DNA of 64,000 nt from Proteiniborus sp. MB09-C3 (GCF_030263895.1 NZ_CP127161.1:310001-374000); one strand, 5' to 3'. Counted from the stretch's first letter, positions 54,019-63,177 are shown. The notes: generated by a model from the letters alone, not told the origin. Numbers and translations are program-made.

Positions 54019-54558
54019 CTAAGCTTCTTTTAATCTTGTAGTTGTAATTTTGCCATCTACTTTACTTAGGGTTTTTATTTTCATAGTTGGATTTACTATA
54101 CCAAAATCTTTTGTAATTTCCTCAAGTATTTTAAGTTCTTTTCTCTTGATAATAACTTCAATTTGATATCTTTTCTCATCATTATTTCCTCTGACAAGAG
54201 AATTATTAACTGAATATCCTGTTTCACGAAGCTTCTTAGCTACCTCCGTAGCCTTGTTCTTATCATTTAAAAATAAATCTACTTCTAAAATGCCAAGAGC
54301 CAACCTGTCTTCAATTTTACCACCTATAAAAACTCCTGCAGTTCTGCCCAAGGCATATGCTATAGTAAATTGGATCCCATCCGAACTAGTAACCTTACTA
54401 ACAATAGTTGCAAAAATCATAGCGTCTGTAAAAACTAATAAATATACTGGATTCATTATTTTTTTAGACATTAATATTGTTTTCAATGTTGCCAAAACAT
54501 TTGTAAAAGCAGTTACTAGAAACAAACCTATAAGTGCAAACATAACATTTGTTGTCAT
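54019..54558 (-). CDS. UPF0316/DUF2179 membrane protein (YebE family)
   Basis: A 179-residue protein with three N-terminal membrane helices (about 1-75) and a C-terminal cytoplasmic DUF2179 domain (KKLRETGYSVNNSLVRGNND and RYQIEVIIKRKELKILEE). The combination defines UPF0316; function unknown. AAGGAGG is 7 nt before the ATG at 54558. A terminator-like hairpin with a T run ends only 10 nt before that ribosome binding site, so expression may depend on read-through. Confidence 0.88.
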   Translation of the reverse strand: MTTNVMFALIGLFLVTAFTNVLATLKTILMSKKIMNPVYLLVFTDAMIFATIVSKVTSSDGIQFTIAYALGRTAGVFIGGKIEDRLALGILEVDLFLNDKNKATEVAKKLRETGYSVNNSLVRGNNDEKRYQIEVIIKRKELKILEEITKDFGIVNPTMKIKTLSKVDGKITTTRLKEA

Positions 54559-54582
54559 TGCCACACCTCCTTCTTTTTTTCA

Positions 54583-54615
54583 TAAAAAAACTAACATACA
54601 AATTGTATGCTAGTT
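54583..54615 (-). promoter_or_regulatory. Terminator hairpin (attenuator candidate) directly before the UPF0316 gene
   Basis: Minus strand: AACTAGCATACA / TGTATGTTAGTT (12 bp with one G-U pair, 3-nt loop) followed by TTTTT. It ends 10 nt upstream of the AAGGAGG ribosome binding site, leaving no room for a promoter in between. Confidence 0.65.
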
Positions 54616-55042
54616 AGTAATTTAATTAGTCGTATACTTATTTAAATAATCTATATAAAAAGTTCAAGATTGAATAAACCTAATCTTTTTAAGTCTCTAT
54701 AAATATAAAATAAGTTGTAAATATGAAAACCATAACTACAAAATTATAAAATAATGATAAGATTATTGTAAAATATGTTTTATGATACTCCAGCTTTCTT
54801 CCAACTATTAACCTAACTTTACTATTATACCATATATATTTATTGCTTGCAAATATTTCTATACTTAAAAGAGAATTTTCTAGCCTAAGCAGCTCACCAT
54901 AAGCTTTAGTTATTGTTCTATTGGTGATATATCCTTATATTCCAAATAAAGATTATTCATGTTTTCATCTAAGACCTGCGCTCAGAAACCAACAAAAGTT
55001 ACCCGCGAGCACTTTTAACGGCTCTTGGTTTTATTTCTGAAG
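54616..55042. other. Leader/intergenic region upstream of UPF0316 gene
   Basis: No gene with a start signal. A small hairpin (AAGATT...AATCTT near 54665-54690) is visible; no known riboswitch core was recognised. A minus-strand frame from about 54960 (MNNLYLEYKDISPIEQ) is very short and unsupported. Confidence 0.3.
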
Positions 55043-57289
55043 TCATTCTCTTTCTTTCAGAAATGGTGTACACTCTCCAGAATAGTATATACATAAAATA
55101 TGAAGCGCTCTGGTACAGGCAGTATAAAGCAGCAGCCTTTCCTCTTCACAGCAGTAATTTTCATTTCCTACATTATAAATAAGCACAACATCAAATTCTA
55201 ATCCTTTAGCAAGGTATGCAGGTATTACTAAGGTATCGCTCACATATTCATCATCATCCTTCATTATTGCTTTAACATGAACCCTACCTTTTAAGAAATT
55301 ATATACCTCGTCTGCTTCCTTTACAGTTCTTGTTATTATTCCAATGGATTTGTGTCCTCTCTCCTTATATACCTTTATATCCTCAATCAACCTTTCTTTT
55401 ATAGCTTCTTCTTCTGAAAAGCCAAGAAGTAAAGGCCTATCTCCATTTCTCTGTACACATTCATCAGTAATTTCATTATTGAGCAGCTTTCTTGAAAACT
55501 TAGTAATTTCCATTGTGGATCTATAGCTCTTGGTTAAATTTATTATACAGGTGTTGCTCTGAGGAAATATATGAGATATATTATTATAACCTCCTACATT
55601 CATAAATGGATTAATGGATTGATTTAAATCGCCCAATATAGTCATATTTGCAGACTCAAAAAGCTGATACAATATTTCATACTGAAGTGGTGTATAGTCC
55701 TGGGCCTCGTCAATGATAACATACTTAATTTCTGAAGCTTTCGGAATATCTCCCAGCACAATTTTTAGATATAGCAGAGGAGGCTGATCTTCATAGTTAA
55801 GTTTTTGTCCCCCTAGGTTTTCTAAAGTATAGCTTTTGATTTCCTCAATTTTCTCCTCACAGTATTCAATATTTAATTCTCTAGAAAAAAACTCTAGTTT
55901 CTCAAAAAGCTTTCTATAAATGTCTATTAAATTAAATTCTGTTATCCTACTGATTTCATGATATATTCCCTTCATTTCCTCTTTTACAATAGCTATGCTG
56001 TCCTGCATGATCTCCACTTTGTCTATATAAGAGCCTGTATACTCAAGTTCAGCAGCAACTTCTTTTATCCGTTCTTTTTTATAGGGTTCTATAAGGAATA
56101 AAATTCTTTCTTTTATCTTTTTAAGTCTTCTTTTCAATGGAAGCCTTATATAGTCTTTAAAAAACAATTCCTGTAAATCTTTTGAAGAAACTATTAAGCT
56201 TCCTCTAAAGATGATGTCTGTAAAATTTCTATCCGTTTTTTCAACATATGTCACATAAAGCTTTAATATATCTAAAAATTCCACGCTAGACTTATACTTT
56301 ATATTACTGATTCTGTTTTCATAGTTCAATTTATTTTTTGAATCCAGAATATATTCCATCATTTCGCAGTAATCTTCCTTCATAAGCTCATCCCCCAAAG
56401 CCTTATGCATATATTCTTTAAATGTTGTCTGGTACATATTGTCTTCTCCAAGCTCTGGCAATACATTAGAGATATAATCATTAAAAATCTCATTAGGAGA
56501 AAATATTACTATATTCTCAGGTGTTATTTCCTCCCTATGCTTATATAAGAGATAGGCAATCCTATGAAGAGCAACTGAAGTTTTACCGCTTCCTGCAGGA
56601 CCTTGAACAATGAGATTTTTATACTCTTCATTACGAATTACTTTATTCTGCTCTCTTTGAATAGTTGTCACTATAGCCTTCATCTTGCTATCGGTGCTTT
56701 TACCCAATATATCTTGAAGCACTTCATCATCTATCTTAAGATTGCTATCAAACATATATTCAATTTTTCCACTATTGATTTTGTACTGTCTTTTCAGCGT
56801 AAGCTTTCCATCTATAACTCCTTCAGGGCATTTGTAATTTGCTTCTCCTCTTTCACAATCATAAAACATGCTGGAAATCGGCGCTCTCCAGTCGTATATG
56901 AAGAAATCAAGGTCATCATTGATGAGGTTTGATATCCCTATATAATACTTCCCAGCTTTCTCCTCTCCATTTTCAATAAAATCAATTCTCCCAAAATAGG
57001 GTGATAAAAGCATTCTTTCGTATTTTTTTTGAAACTTTCTGCTTGACTCATGACTTCTCTTTTGTATTTTCATGAAATTTATGAATTGCATAAAGTCTAC
57101 AATCTGATCTAATCCATTGATTGCGGAAACTGAGCCTACGTCATCCCATAGCTCTTTTTGCGTTTCAATAGCATCAGTTCTAATCTTTTCTTTAAGTTCA
57201 TTGTTCTTGTCAAGCTGCTTCTGAGCCTCTTTAAGAACATCCTGTAGCCATTCATTTTCAAGCTTCCATTCATAGTCATTCCTGTCCAT
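55043..57289 (-). CDS. helD: RNA polymerase recycling helicase HelD
   Basis: A 748-residue superfamily 1 helicase-like ATPase. The N-terminal arm is helical and charged (about 1-90, EWLQDVLKEAQKQLDKNNEL), followed by the HelD-specific block FFIYDWRAPISSMFYD (about 155). The motor has Walker A QGPAGSGKTSVALHRIAYLL (about 225), motif II YVIIDEAQDYTPLQYEIL (about 525), SYRST, and LAKGLEFDVVLIYN near the C-terminus. HelD removes stalled RNA polymerase from DNA and helps recycling. GGGAGG lies 8 nt before the ATG at 57289; the open frame extends further upstream through non-coding sequence. Sometimes HelD proteins also confer rifampicin tolerance. Confidence 0.92.
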   Translation of the reverse strand: MDRNDYEWKLENEWLQDVLKEAQKQLDKNNELKEKIRTDAIETQKELWDDVGSVSAINGLDQIVDFMQFINFMKIQKRSHESSRKFQKKYERMLLSPYFGRIDFIENGEEKAGKYYIGISNLINDDLDFFIYDWRAPISSMFYDCERGEANYKCPEGVIDGKLTLKRQYKINSGKIEYMFDSNLKIDDEVLQDILGKSTDSKMKAIVTTIQREQNKVIRNEEYKNLIVQGPAGSGKTSVALHRIAYLLYKHREEITPENIVIFSPNEIFNDYISNVLPELGEDNMYQTTFKEYMHKALGDELMKEDYCEMMEYILDSKNKLNYENRISNIKYKSSVEFLDILKLYVTYVEKTDRNFTDIIFRGSLIVSSKDLQELFFKDYIRLPLKRRLKKIKERILFLIEPYKKERIKEVAAELEYTGSYIDKVEIMQDSIAIVKEEMKGIYHEISRITEFNLIDIYRKLFEKLEFFSRELNIEYCEEKIEEIKSYTLENLGGQKLNYEDQPPLLYLKIVLGDIPKASEIKYVIIDEAQDYTPLQYEILYQLFESANMTILGDLNQSINPFMNVGGYNNISHIFPQSNTCIINLTKSYRSTMEITKFSRKLLNNEITDECVQRNGDRPLLLGFSEEEAIKERLIEDIKVYKERGHKSIGIITRTVKEADEVYNFLKGRVHVKAIMKDDDEYVSDTLVIPAYLAKGLEFDVVLIYNVGNENYCCEEERLLLYTACTRALHILCIYYSGECTPFLKERE

Positions 57290-57356
57290 AAATATAACCT
57301 CCCTATAGATAGATATTTCAGCAAAAAAATATTTTTTGAAAATTTTTAAAAAAGCA

Positions 57357-57385
57357 TTGACATTGTTTTTTAAAAGGTATATAAT
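57357..57385 (+). promoter_or_regulatory. Perfect SigA promoter reading away from helD
   Basis: TTGACA (57357-57362), exactly 17 nt, TATAAT (57380-57385) on the + strand, although no + strand ORF follows. Confidence 0.85.
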
Positions 57386-57391
57386 ATAATT

Positions 57392-57498
57392 GGAGATAAA
57401 TATACATTCATTTAAAAGTGGCAATATAGATTTATCATATCACTTTTGTTTTGTTGTGTCAATAATAGAGACATTTGTCATTGAACAAATGTCTTTTT
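57392..57498 (+). ncRNA. Candidate small RNA (about 105 nt)
   Basis: Transcription from the consensus promoter at 57357-57385 should start near 57392 and end at an intrinsic terminator, GACATTTGT-6 nt-ACAAATGTC plus TTTTT (57470-57498). No ATG-initiated reading frame with a ribosome binding site lies between. The combination suggests a small regulatory RNA divergent from helD, or a leader RNA. Confidence 0.55.
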
Positions 57499-57511
57499 AC
57501 TTAATTGCAAA

Positions 57512-57551
57512 ACTAAATTAGACCCCTTTTTCAAAAACAGTCTAATTTAGT
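57512..57551. repeat. 12-bp inverted repeat after the small-RNA terminator
   Basis: ACTAAATTAGAC (57512-57523) and GTCTAATTTAGT (57540-57551), perfect, 16-nt spacer. No T run; possibly an extra hairpin or protein site. Confidence 0.5.
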
Positions 57552-57589
57552 CTTACAAACTTTCCATACTTATATTTCCTATTAAATTT

Positions 57590-57735
57590 GTTTTGTGAAG
57601 CCTGAAGGTTGCTTGAATCAAGGAGCTGCCACAGGGAAATGTTGATGTGAGGTTCTGAAAATGATAAGCTCTACTTACCCGAAGCAAGCATGTTCTAAAC
57701 TTTGTTTTGCTTGCCTTCGGGTATTTTAACACGCA
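57590..57735 (+). ncRNA. Candidate structured RNA
   Basis: An ORF-free stretch with unusually high G+C and several nested pairings: CTTG-AAT-CAAG, CACA...TGTG (around GGGAAATGTTGA), GAG...CTC (around TTCTGAAAATGATAAG), and a final long hairpin TACCCGAAG-CAAGCA / TGCTTGCCTTCGGGTA (one bulge, 57674-57725) followed by ATTTTAA. The + strand orientation is preferred because the final hairpin is followed by T residues there. The pattern resembles conserved clostridial non-coding RNAs, but I cannot name the family. Confidence 0.45.
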
Positions 57736-57971
57736 TCATTTTATAGTTGCTAAACATAGGTTTTTTGTTGCAAAAGTTCCTGTAACAATGTCTGTAATTT
57801 TTGAGGCCTCTAAAGTAAACCTATTAAGCTTTTCAGAAATAAAGATGAGCCATAACTACATAAATAGTTTATGACTCATGAAGTGCTCATTTAGAATATT
57901 AAAAGCTGAATCTCAACAAATAGGTTAATTATCAAGTTTTCCTTATTAGGTTCAGTCTATCTGAATACTAT

Positions 57972-57993
57972 AAAAAGTGCATATCACTTTTTT
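57972..57993. terminator. Bidirectional terminator after the two-gene ABC exporter
   Basis: AAAAAGTG-5 nt-CACTTTTTT, 35 nt past the stop at 58029. A second hairpin (about 57846-57882, ATGAG...CTCAT) lies further on. Confidence 0.6.
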
Positions 57994-58028
57994 ACGCTGT
58001 ATTAATTCTTCTCATACTATTTTATTTT

Positions 58029-59780
58029 TTAATTATGACCTTTTATCTGAAGGTCATAAAGATGCTTATATGTTCCTTCCACAGATATTAGATCTCTATG
58101 TTTTCCTTTTTCTACGACCTTCCCCTCCTGAAGCACATAGATTTCATCTGCGGCTTCAATGGTTGATAGTCTATGGGCTATAGCTAATGTGGTTCGTCCC
58201 TCCATTAATCTATCAAGTGCTAACTGTACAAGTTGCTCGGATTCAGAATCAAGAGCAGATGTGGCTTCATCTAAAAGCAATATTGGAGCATTTTTGAGAA
58301 GTGCCCTTGCTATTGCAATACGCTGTTTCTGTCCTCCTGAAAGGTTAGCACCCTTTTCACCTACCATAGTATGGTATCCATCAGAAAGCTCCATGATAAA
58401 GTCATGGGCATATGCAATCTTAGCTGACTCTATTATTTCTTCCTTTGTTGCATCTAGCCTTCCATACCTTATATTTTCTTCAATAGTTCCATAAAAAAGA
58501 TAGGAATCTTGAGGTACGTAAGCAATTATTTCTCTTAACTCCTTTAATGACTTACTTGCTATAGAGCAACCATCTATGAATATCCCACCATTATCTACAT
58601 TATAAAATCCCATAAGTAGCTTTATCAGTGTACTTTTTCCTCCACCGCTTGCTCCTACAATTGCTGCCATCTGCCCTTTCTCTACAGATATATTAACCTC
58701 ATCCAGAACCCTTTCCCTATCATCATAGCTATAACATACCTCCTTCATCTCTATCATACTGTTTGAAAAAAGGTTGCTTTCATCATTTTCTTTATTTTTA
58801 TCTGATTCAGTAGGGCTGTTAAATAACTCAAATACCCGGCTTGCACCAGCAAGGGAGCCTTGGATACCAGCAATAAATTGTCCAATATTTTCAAATAAGT
58901 AGCTAGCATTTCCCTGCAAGTGCAGCATTGCAGCTATTGTACCAACATCCATTTCTCCCTTCATTGACATATATAATCCTAGTGCTAGAATTCCTATAGT
59001 CTTTAAAGTTCCATAGGAGCTATTGACAACCTCTAATGCAGAGCTTATATTTCCCCTTTTAATAACTGCCCTATTCAAATCTCTATTTTCATTTTCATAT
59101 TTATCAAATATCTTCTCCTCTATATTGAACATTTTTGTTTCAATAAATCCATCTGATATGTCAATTAGCCTCTGAGTCATCCCACCCATTTTTGTCTGCA
59201 CATTATCTCCAGCTTTTCTTAATGGTTTACTAAAGAAGGAGCTTATGAGGACAGATACTAGTCCAATAAAAATAACTATAATAGCAAACTGCCAATTCAT
59301 TAAAAGCATGGAAATCACAGCAACAGTCCCATGGATAAAAGCAAATGTAAGCATAGGCATATGATTCATGTATACCTCTTGAATGGCATCAATGTCATTT
59401 GTCATTCTAGTAATCAAATCCCCTGTATGTCGCCCTTCAAAGTTTTTCACAGTCAAGGCCTCCATGTGTTTAAAGGCAGCCATTCTAATATTGCCCATGG
59501 TTTTTCTAATACAGCATTTATATGAATACCTGAATAAGGGCTGAAATATAAAGGCTATGGAAAAAGACACAATGGCTATGAAAAATGCTCTTTTTATCAA
59601 CAGGATGTTTCCATAGGTTATTGCATTTATAACATCCTTGATTATATAGGCAAGAACAATATTGTAGCATATGGATGTAAAGCCAGAATCAACTATCATT
59701 GAAATTATACATTTCATAATATTAGGTTTCATAAAGGACAGAACTCTTATTAATTCATTTTCCTTAAGCTTTTTACGCAT
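58029..59780 (-). CDS. ABC exporter, permease-ATPase (second gene of pair)
   Basis: A 583-residue half-transporter: membrane domain (about 15-310) and ATPase (about 340-575). Walker A GASGGGKST, signature LSGGQKQR, Walker B ILLLDEATSALD and switch His AHRLST are all canonical. AAGGAGGG precedes the ATG at 59780, which overlaps the upstream stop by 8 nt. It pairs with the preceding gene as a heterodimer, although both keep a full ATP site, so two homodimers cannot be excluded. Under likely control of the ArsR-type regulator at 61742-62839. Confidence 0.9.
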   Translation of the reverse strand: MRKKLKENELIRVLSFMKPNIMKCIISMIVDSGFTSICYNIVLAYIIKDVINAITYGNILLIKRAFFIAIVSFSIAFIFQPLFRYSYKCCIRKTMGNIRMAAFKHMEALTVKNFEGRHTGDLITRMTNDIDAIQEVYMNHMPMLTFAFIHGTVAVISMLLMNWQFAIIVIFIGLVSVLISSFFSKPLRKAGDNVQTKMGGMTQRLIDISDGFIETKMFNIEEKIFDKYENENRDLNRAVIKRGNISSALEVVNSSYGTLKTIGILALGLYMSMKGEMDVGTIAAMLHLQGNASYLFENIGQFIAGIQGSLAGASRVFELFNSPTESDKNKENDESNLFSNSMIEMKEVCYSYDDRERVLDEVNISVEKGQMAAIVGASGGGKSTLIKLLMGFYNVDNGGIFIDGCSIASKSLKELREIIAYVPQDSYLFYGTIEENIRYGRLDATKEEIIESAKIAYAHDFIMELSDGYHTMVGEKGANLSGGQKQRIAIARALLKNAPILLLDEATSALDSESEQLVQLALDRLMEGRTTLAIAHRLSTIEAADEIYVLQEGKVVEKGKHRDLISVEGTYKHLYDLQIKGHN

Positions 59781-61542
59781 ATGCTATCCCTCCTTCGCTA
59801 TCTTTAAAATCAAATTGCTTATTATACAACCTCCTATAGAAGCTATCTCTTCCTATAAGCTCCTCATGCACTCCCTTTTCAACGATTTCTCCATCTTTTA
59901 TAACTAATATCATGTCTACATTTTTTATTGTAGACATTCTATGGGCAACCACTAATACTGTACGGTTTTTCATAAATTCCTGAAGAGATTTCTGTACTAG
60001 ACCTTCTGATTCTAGATCTAGAGCTGAGGTGGCTTCGTCTAAAAGAAGTATGGGAGCATCCTTTAATATAGCTCTAGCAAGGGAAATTCTCTGCTGCTCT
60101 CCACCAGATAGCTTGACACTTCCATCACCTATTACTGTGTTGTATCCATTTGGCAGGCTCATTATAAGATCATGGGCATTTGCAAGCCTAGCAGCCTCTA
60201 TAATCTCATCTTCTTTAGCTCCGTCTCTTCCATAAGCTATATTCTCAAATATTGTTGCTGGAAACAGGTAGATGCTCTGTGACACATAGGATATATTCCT
60301 TCTGATATCTGTGGGGCTGCAATTCATTAAATTATTTCCTAAGACTTCAATATCTCCCTTATAGCTTCTATAAAAACTACACAACAGCTTCAATACCGTA
60401 GTCTTGCCACATCCACTTGGACCTACAATTGCCGTCACAGTCCCTTTTGTTAATTCAAAGCTTATATTATTTAAGACCTGATTCTCTTCCTTATATCCAA
60501 AGCTAACCTCTGAAAATCCTACAGCTGGATAGTTTTCTTTGATTTTAAGCTTCTCACCAGCTTGCAATTCTATCTCCTCGTTTATAATCTCAAATGTTCT
60601 GTCAATAGCCGGCATGGCCGTACGCATATGCTTTTTTAAACCAAGCAGGGACTCTACAGGAATAAATACATACCAAATCAATTGCGTACTGGCCAAGAGT
60701 TGACCTACAGTGATCTCACCCTTAATTGCAAGATAACCCCCAAATAGAGGTACTATTAGCTGTGGTATATATCTTAAAGCAAGAAAAAGCCTTACTAGAT
60801 TTGCATTTATCCTCTCTATTTTCACTCCCCTGTTAATTATTCCCTCTATATTTTTCTTGTATTTTTCGAGCAAAACTCCTTCTAAATTAAATGCCTTTAG
60901 TATATAAACTCCACTTATGGCATCCTTGGCAAGTGCATTTATCTTTGCAGTATCCTCCATTATCTGTCTTGAATTTTTCTCCATAGGCTTTGAAACTATA
61001 TTGAATATGTATCCTGTAAGTGGTATTAAGACTACACTTAAAATTAGCAGCTTCCAGCTAATAGAATACATATATATAAATGCAGCAATAAACATAACTG
61101 GATTTAATACAAGTTCAGGTATGTTTCCAACTAACTCCGTAACTGTTAATATGTCATTATTTATTCTTGAAATGATATCACCAGAATGGTATTTCTCCTT
61201 AGTCTTCAATGGCAAGTCAATAATATGCTTAGCAAAATAATTTCTTATATCGTAGGCAAAATCTCCCTTATACCTTACTGAGGAATATTTATTTATATAA
61301 CTGACAATGATACTTACAGCTACTATTACAACGGTAAAGCATACAAAGCTTTTAAACTCACTTATCTGCCTATTCATGGCCATATCAGTAAGGCTTCTTG
61401 TTGCAAATGCAAAGTAAATCATTATGAGTCCTTCAAGAAAGGCAGCAATACAGTTTAGAATTATCCAACCTCTTAAGGGCTTTATAAATGGGCTTAATTG
61501 ATTTAACCTTCTAAAGGAACTATTTTCATTTTTCTCTCTCAT
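59773..61542 (-). CDS. ABC exporter, permease-ATPase (first gene of pair)
   Basis: A 589-residue half-transporter with six membrane helices (about 25-310) and an ATPase with Walker A GPSGCGKTT, signature LSGGEQQR, Walker B ILLLDEATSALD and AHRMST. The ATG at 61542 is chosen for GGAGG 7 nt upstream; the frame extends 12 codons further 5'. The operon starts here, about 200 nt after the ArsR-type regulator gene, which is on the same strand. Probably exports a drug, peptide or lipid. Confidence 0.9.
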   Translation of the reverse strand: MREKNENSSFRRLNQLSPFIKPLRGWIILNCIAAFLEGLIMIYFAFATRSLTDMAMNRQISEFKSFVCFTVVIVAVSIIVSYINKYSSVRYKGDFAYDIRNYFAKHIIDLPLKTKEKYHSGDIISRINNDILTVTELVGNIPELVLNPVMFIAAFIYMYSISWKLLILSVVLIPLTGYIFNIVSKPMEKNSRQIMEDTAKINALAKDAISGVYILKAFNLEGVLLEKYKKNIEGIINRGVKIERINANLVRLFLALRYIPQLIVPLFGGYLAIKGEITVGQLLASTQLIWYVFIPVESLLGLKKHMRTAMPAIDRTFEIINEEIELQAGEKLKIKENYPAVGFSEVSFGYKEENQVLNNISFELTKGTVTAIVGPSGCGKTTVLKLLCSFYRSYKGDIEVLGNNLMNCSPTDIRRNISYVSQSIYLFPATIFENIAYGRDGAKEDEIIEAARLANAHDLIMSLPNGYNTVIGDGSVKLSGGEQQRISLARAILKDAPILLLDEATSALDLESEGLVQKSLQEFMKNRTVLVVAHRMSTIKNVDMILVIKDGEIVEKGVHEELIGRDSFYRRLYNKQFDFKDSEGGIAYA

Positions 61543-61680
61543 CCCTTCTCCTCCTCGTATACTTAATAAAGACATCAATCTTCTAAAGGCTTCACTCTAC
61601 ACACCACCTCAAACTAATTTAATTCTATAGATAATGCAAAACTTCATTACACTCTATATAGGATGTTTAGAAAATCATTT

Positions 61681-61714
61681 GAATGCTTATTGCATTCCAT
61701 GGTTTTCGAATGTT
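61681..61714. promoter_or_regulatory. Candidate operator region before the ABC exporter pair
   Basis: Inverted repeat GAATGC-5 nt-GCATTC (61681-61697) and a TTCGAATGTT element (61705-61714). The latter shares TTCGAA with the direct repeats before the regulator gene. Confidence 0.4.
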
Positions 61715-61741
61715 GTTTTTGAGAAAATGCATGAGCTTGAG

Positions 61742-62839
61742 CTACTCATGCAAATAGATTTTCATTGCCTCGTTAAACAATTCTCGTAGCTTATCCTTGT
61801 TAAGATAATAATAGAATCTATGCTCATATCTTTCGAAGTCCACTATTCCAAGCTCCTGAAGGTTTGTCAAATGATATGAGGTAGTAGCCGCACTCATCCC
61901 TATCTCTTCTGCTATTTCATTTACATACCAGGGCTTTTCAGCTAAAAGCTCGATTATGCTCATCCTCCGCTTATCAGAAATAGCCTTTAAGAAATTCAAA
62001 ATTTTTTCCCTCTCAGGCTCTTCTTTAATGAACCTCCATGTTTCACTTCCAAGTATAATACATTCTATGCCTTCCCTTGAAGACCAGTAATCAGAACCTC
62101 CGAATTTAAAGAGACTTATGTGAATCATAACTACTGGCCCAAAAACATTTATATCCTTTATAAAGTATTTCCTGCAAAATCTTTCGGGATTTGATAAGAA
62201 CTCCTTTTCATACTTTTCCATTACTGGAACTATTGCTTCATATATTTCCTCTTCAAAAGGCATGTATGCCTTTTCATAAAACTGCTTTAAAAGCATAATA
62301 TATCTTTGTTTTGTTTCTTTAGCGTTTTCAATACTCTCTATAAGCTTCAGCTTCATATCTTCATCAGTTAATTCAAGTTTTTTAATAATATTCAGCAGTT
62401 CATTAGGATTGTTTTTAATCATATCCCAGTCATATACTTCACGAATATTCCTATTATTATTTTCGTAAAATATATTCTCCACCACATATGAAAGCATTGT
62501 ATATTCATCACTTTTATCAATTATTTCAAACATTTGCTCAATGGTATTTACCTCAGGATTATGCTTTAGGTATGTCATATAAATAGATACTCCCATTGCA
62601 TTACAATAGGTACATGTATATTTATGAAAAAAGTAACTAAGTTCCCATCTCATATAGCTTGATAGCCCTTCTTTCATACTGAATGTCATATCTATTATGC
62701 TTTGTATCTCTCTTTCTTCCTTTTCATAAACATCTGCGAAAATTTCATCTTTAAAGGATACTGCAATAAGTGAATATAGTAGCTCCAAGGGCTTGCTAAA
62801 CATAAAATTGAATTCCTTACTATCTATCTTGTGTAGCAT
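61742..62839 (-). CDS. ArsR-type winged-helix regulator with long N-terminal sensor domain
   Basis: A 365-residue regulator of the same build as 50325-51335: about 270 residues of helical sensor domain, then an ArsR winged helix (FLKAISDKRRMSIIELLAEK, then PWYVNEIAEEIGMSAATTSY) near the C-terminus. The sensor halves of the two proteins are only distantly similar. AAAGGAG is 7-8 nt before the ATG at 62839. It probably controls the exporter genes downstream and itself through the TTCGAA elements. Confidence 0.85.
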   Translation of the reverse strand: MLHKIDSKEFNFMFSKPLELLYSLIAVSFKDEIFADVYEKEEREIQSIIDMTFSMKEGLSSYMRWELSYFFHKYTCTYCNAMGVSIYMTYLKHNPEVNTIEQMFEIIDKSDEYTMLSYVVENIFYENNNRNIREVYDWDMIKNNPNELLNIIKKLELTDEDMKLKLIESIENAKETKQRYIMLLKQFYEKAYMPFEEEIYEAIVPVMEKYEKEFLSNPERFCRKYFIKDINVFGPVVMIHISLFKFGGSDYWSSREGIECIILGSETWRFIKEEPEREKILNFLKAISDKRRMSIIELLAEKPWYVNEIAEEIGMSAATTSYHLTNLQELGIVDFERYEHRFYYYLNKDKLRELFNEAMKIYLHE

Positions 62840-62851
62840 TTGGCATCTCCT

Positions 62852-62880
62852 TTCGAAACATTTCTAATCTTCGAACATTT
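62852..62880. repeat. Direct repeats TTCGAA(A)CATTT before the ArsR-type regulator
   Basis: TTCGAAACATTT (62852-62863) and TTCGAACATTT (62870-62880), 18 nt apart. A related TTCGAATGTT lies before the exporter genes, so these may be regulator sites. Confidence 0.45.
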
Positions 62881-63040
62881 TTATGTATTTCTAATGTTAT
62901 ATTATTCCTCATTTTTAGTATTGTCAAGTAGAAAATTTAACATAGGCTTTTATATATTTATATAGAAAGCATTAAATCAATTTATTGGATATTCTAAACA
63001 GCTATAGAAATACTCATCAACTAAAAAAATCTGTTTTTTC

Positions 63041-63123
63041 GTTTGTCATTCTGAGACACAGTCGAAGAATCTTATGTTTCCAATACATAGGAGATTCTTC
63101 GCTGTTGCTTAGAATGACAGAAA
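63041..63123. repeat. Palindromic intergenic repeat (MITE-like)
   Basis: About 80 bp with long complementary arms: TGTCATTCTGAG and CGAAGAATCT on the left, AGATTCTTCG and CTTAGAATGACA on the right (terminal pair 63044-63052 / 63111-63119 perfect). This is a well-known type of dispersed bacterial palindromic repeat (GTCATTCTGAG...GAAGAATCT). I found no second copy in the window. Confidence 0.75.
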
Positions 63124-63177
63124 AGGGACTTTTCAGTGGCCTCTATTAATAGAGTGGTTTTTTATATCAATTTAATG

